Part shown: one piece after another, positions 63,249-64,000 of the stretch | Numbering within the stretch: position 1 is the stretch's first letter | How the letters are laid out: each line of letters begins with the position of its first letter | Assembly: GCF_000826545.1 (NCBI RefSeq) | Contig: NZ_CDME01000011.1 | Location: 336,001 to 400,000 of the forward strand | Reading direction: 5' to 3' | Origin: Kibdelosporangium sp. MJ126-NF4 | GTDB taxonomy: Bacteria; Actinomycetota; Actinomycetes; Mycobacteriales; Pseudonocardiaceae | DNA: 64,000 nt | The notes under the pieces: generated by a model | Database searches by the model: none | What the model was told of the DNA's origin: nothing | What the model saw: only the letters and a program-made list of their open reading frames with translations | Position numbers and translations under genes: made by a program

Positions 63249-63284
63249 AAAACGGCCCGTTCCCCGACTCGGGCCGTTTTTCTC
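63249..63284 (+). terminator. Intrinsic terminator after the secreted protein gene
   Basis: An 11-bp stem AAAACGGCCCG / CGGGCCGTTTT with a 10-base loop is followed by a T-rich run (TTCT). It can also serve the convergent DUF4245 gene. Confidence 0.88.
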
Positions 63285-63326
63285 TGCCTGCCGAATTCCT
63301 GCGAACTAATTCCCTGCGGTCTGAAT

Positions 63327-63941
63327 TCAGGACCGCGTGATCGGTTTGGCTTCCTGCGCCGCCGTCGCGAGGGTGCGGTACTCGTCCTCAGTCCCACTGC
63401 CGGTAATCAGCAGTTGGACGCCGTCCACCGAGAGCACCCATGACGGCTCGTCGCCTTTGCCGCGGTGTTTCGCCCACTTCGTTCCGGCGACGTCGACCGA
63501 GCCTGTGCTGGACGACGGCACGCTGCCGCCCGCCTCCATCACCACCAGGTCGTCGACCGGTGCCTTCGACTGGCTCAGGCGCAGGTACTTCCCGCCCGGT
63601 GTGATCCAGCCGACTCGCACCGCAGTCGTCCGTGCCGCTCCCACGCCCAGTGGGACCGTGTTCGACGAGTTCGCGTGCCAGTCCGCGGGCACCGCGGGCA
63701 GGCGGACCGCGAAGTCCACCCGGCGGGCCGCGCCGCCCAGCTCCTTCGCCGCGTCCACCGTCGGGGCCGCGCTCGGGTCGACCTTCGGGCCGCTGGGACT
63801 GAACTCACATCCCTGCGTCAGCCACACGATCGAGCCGACGATCGCGAGCAGTACCACGAGCGACAACACCATGTCGCGCGCGCTTGTCTTGAACCGGGAT
63901 GGTGCCGACACTCCCTCATCGTCGCAGTACGCGTCACACAC
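63327..63941 (-). CDS. DUF4245-family membrane-anchored protein
   Basis: A 204-residue protein with one N-terminal transmembrane helix (DMVLSLVVLLAIVGSIVWL) and an extracytoplasmic domain carrying VRVGWITPGGKYLRLSQS, DVAGTKWAKHRGKGDEPSWV and VDGVQLLITGSGTEDEYR. This is the actinobacterial DUF4245 pattern; a protein of this kind lies near xseB in mycobacteria too. The GTG at 63941 has GAGGA 4 bases upstream. A GTG about ten codons later is possible. Role unknown. Confidence 0.83.
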   Translation of the reverse strand: MCDAYCDDEGVSAPSRFKTSARDMVLSLVVLLAIVGSIVWLTQGCEFSPSGPKVDPSAAPTVDAAKELGGAARRVDFAVRLPAVPADWHANSSNTVPLGVGAARTTAVRVGWITPGGKYLRLSQSKAPVDDLVVMEAGGSVPSSSTGSVDVAGTKWAKHRGKGDEPSWVLSVDGVQLLITGSGTEDEYRTLATAAQEAKPITRS

Positions 63942-64000
63942 TGTTTCCTCGGGCCCCGCCCGATCTGCGAGGATCGACAGGTCGCGACGACCAGACCAGG

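Overview
This 64 kb window is high-GC DNA from an actinomycete, most likely of the order Pseudonocardiales (Amycolatopsis/Kibdelosporangium-like). The signs are mycothiol synthesis (mshB), glucosyl-3-phosphoglycerate synthase, FdxC, an LpqW lipoprotein, many GTG/TTG starts, ATGA/GTGA gene overlaps and leaderless starts. It is ordinary chromosome. I see no phage, integrase, transposase, rRNA, tRNA or CRISPR. The genus is an inference.

Layout. 1-4.7 kb: the tail of an overlapping operon (unknown C-terminus, NDP-hexose 3-ketoreductase-like oxidoreductase, stand-alone condensation-domain protein, APH-fold kinase, GT-B glycosyltransferase, GNAT), which looks like specialised sugar or peptide metabolism. 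4.9-16.1 kb: a core block resembling the Mycobacterium dapD-dapE-LOG-folP2-gpgS neighbourhood. It also carries a PlsC acyltransferase, a DyP peroxidase, a CopG/PIN toxin-antitoxin pair, a CHAD protein, dapC and fdxC. 16.3-29.2 kb: GNAT, a membrane protein and mshB, a five-gene Opp/Dpp peptide ABC transporter, lpqW and typA, again in mycobacteria-like order.

29.2-32.2 kb: two candidate iron boxes before a 54-aa Cys/Lys-rich protein, a YciI-like protein, a trpS gene behind a textbook ribosome-mediated attenuator with a Trp-Trp leader peptide, and a NUDIX protein. 32.2-39.4 kb: a TetR/P450/ferredoxin cassette with a shared divergent operator, then a two-component system facing a LolA-like protein and an ABC-2 exporter. 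39.4-47.5 kb: a thiamine-type ABC importer under a TPP riboswitch, pterin dehydratase, an M28 aminopeptidase, a small membrane protein and a GT-C glycosyltransferase.

47.5-49.0 kb is gene-poor, with one secreted protein and possible gene debris. 49.0-56.7 kb: ychF, an Ada-AlkA fusion coupled to ogt, a long foldback, then sbcC-sbcD. 56.8-64 kb: rmuC, a DUF6542-type protein, ispH, a lipid-droplet-associated-type protein, xseA, an unknown gene, xseB, a secreted protein and a DUF4245 protein. Much of this last part matches the mycobacterial xseB-xseA-ispH-ychF neighbourhood.

The regulatory content is the most distinctive part: the trpS attenuator, TPP riboswitch, candidate iron boxes, toxin-antitoxin operator, TetR operator, response-regulator repeats, and several families of intergenic palindromes and foldbacks.
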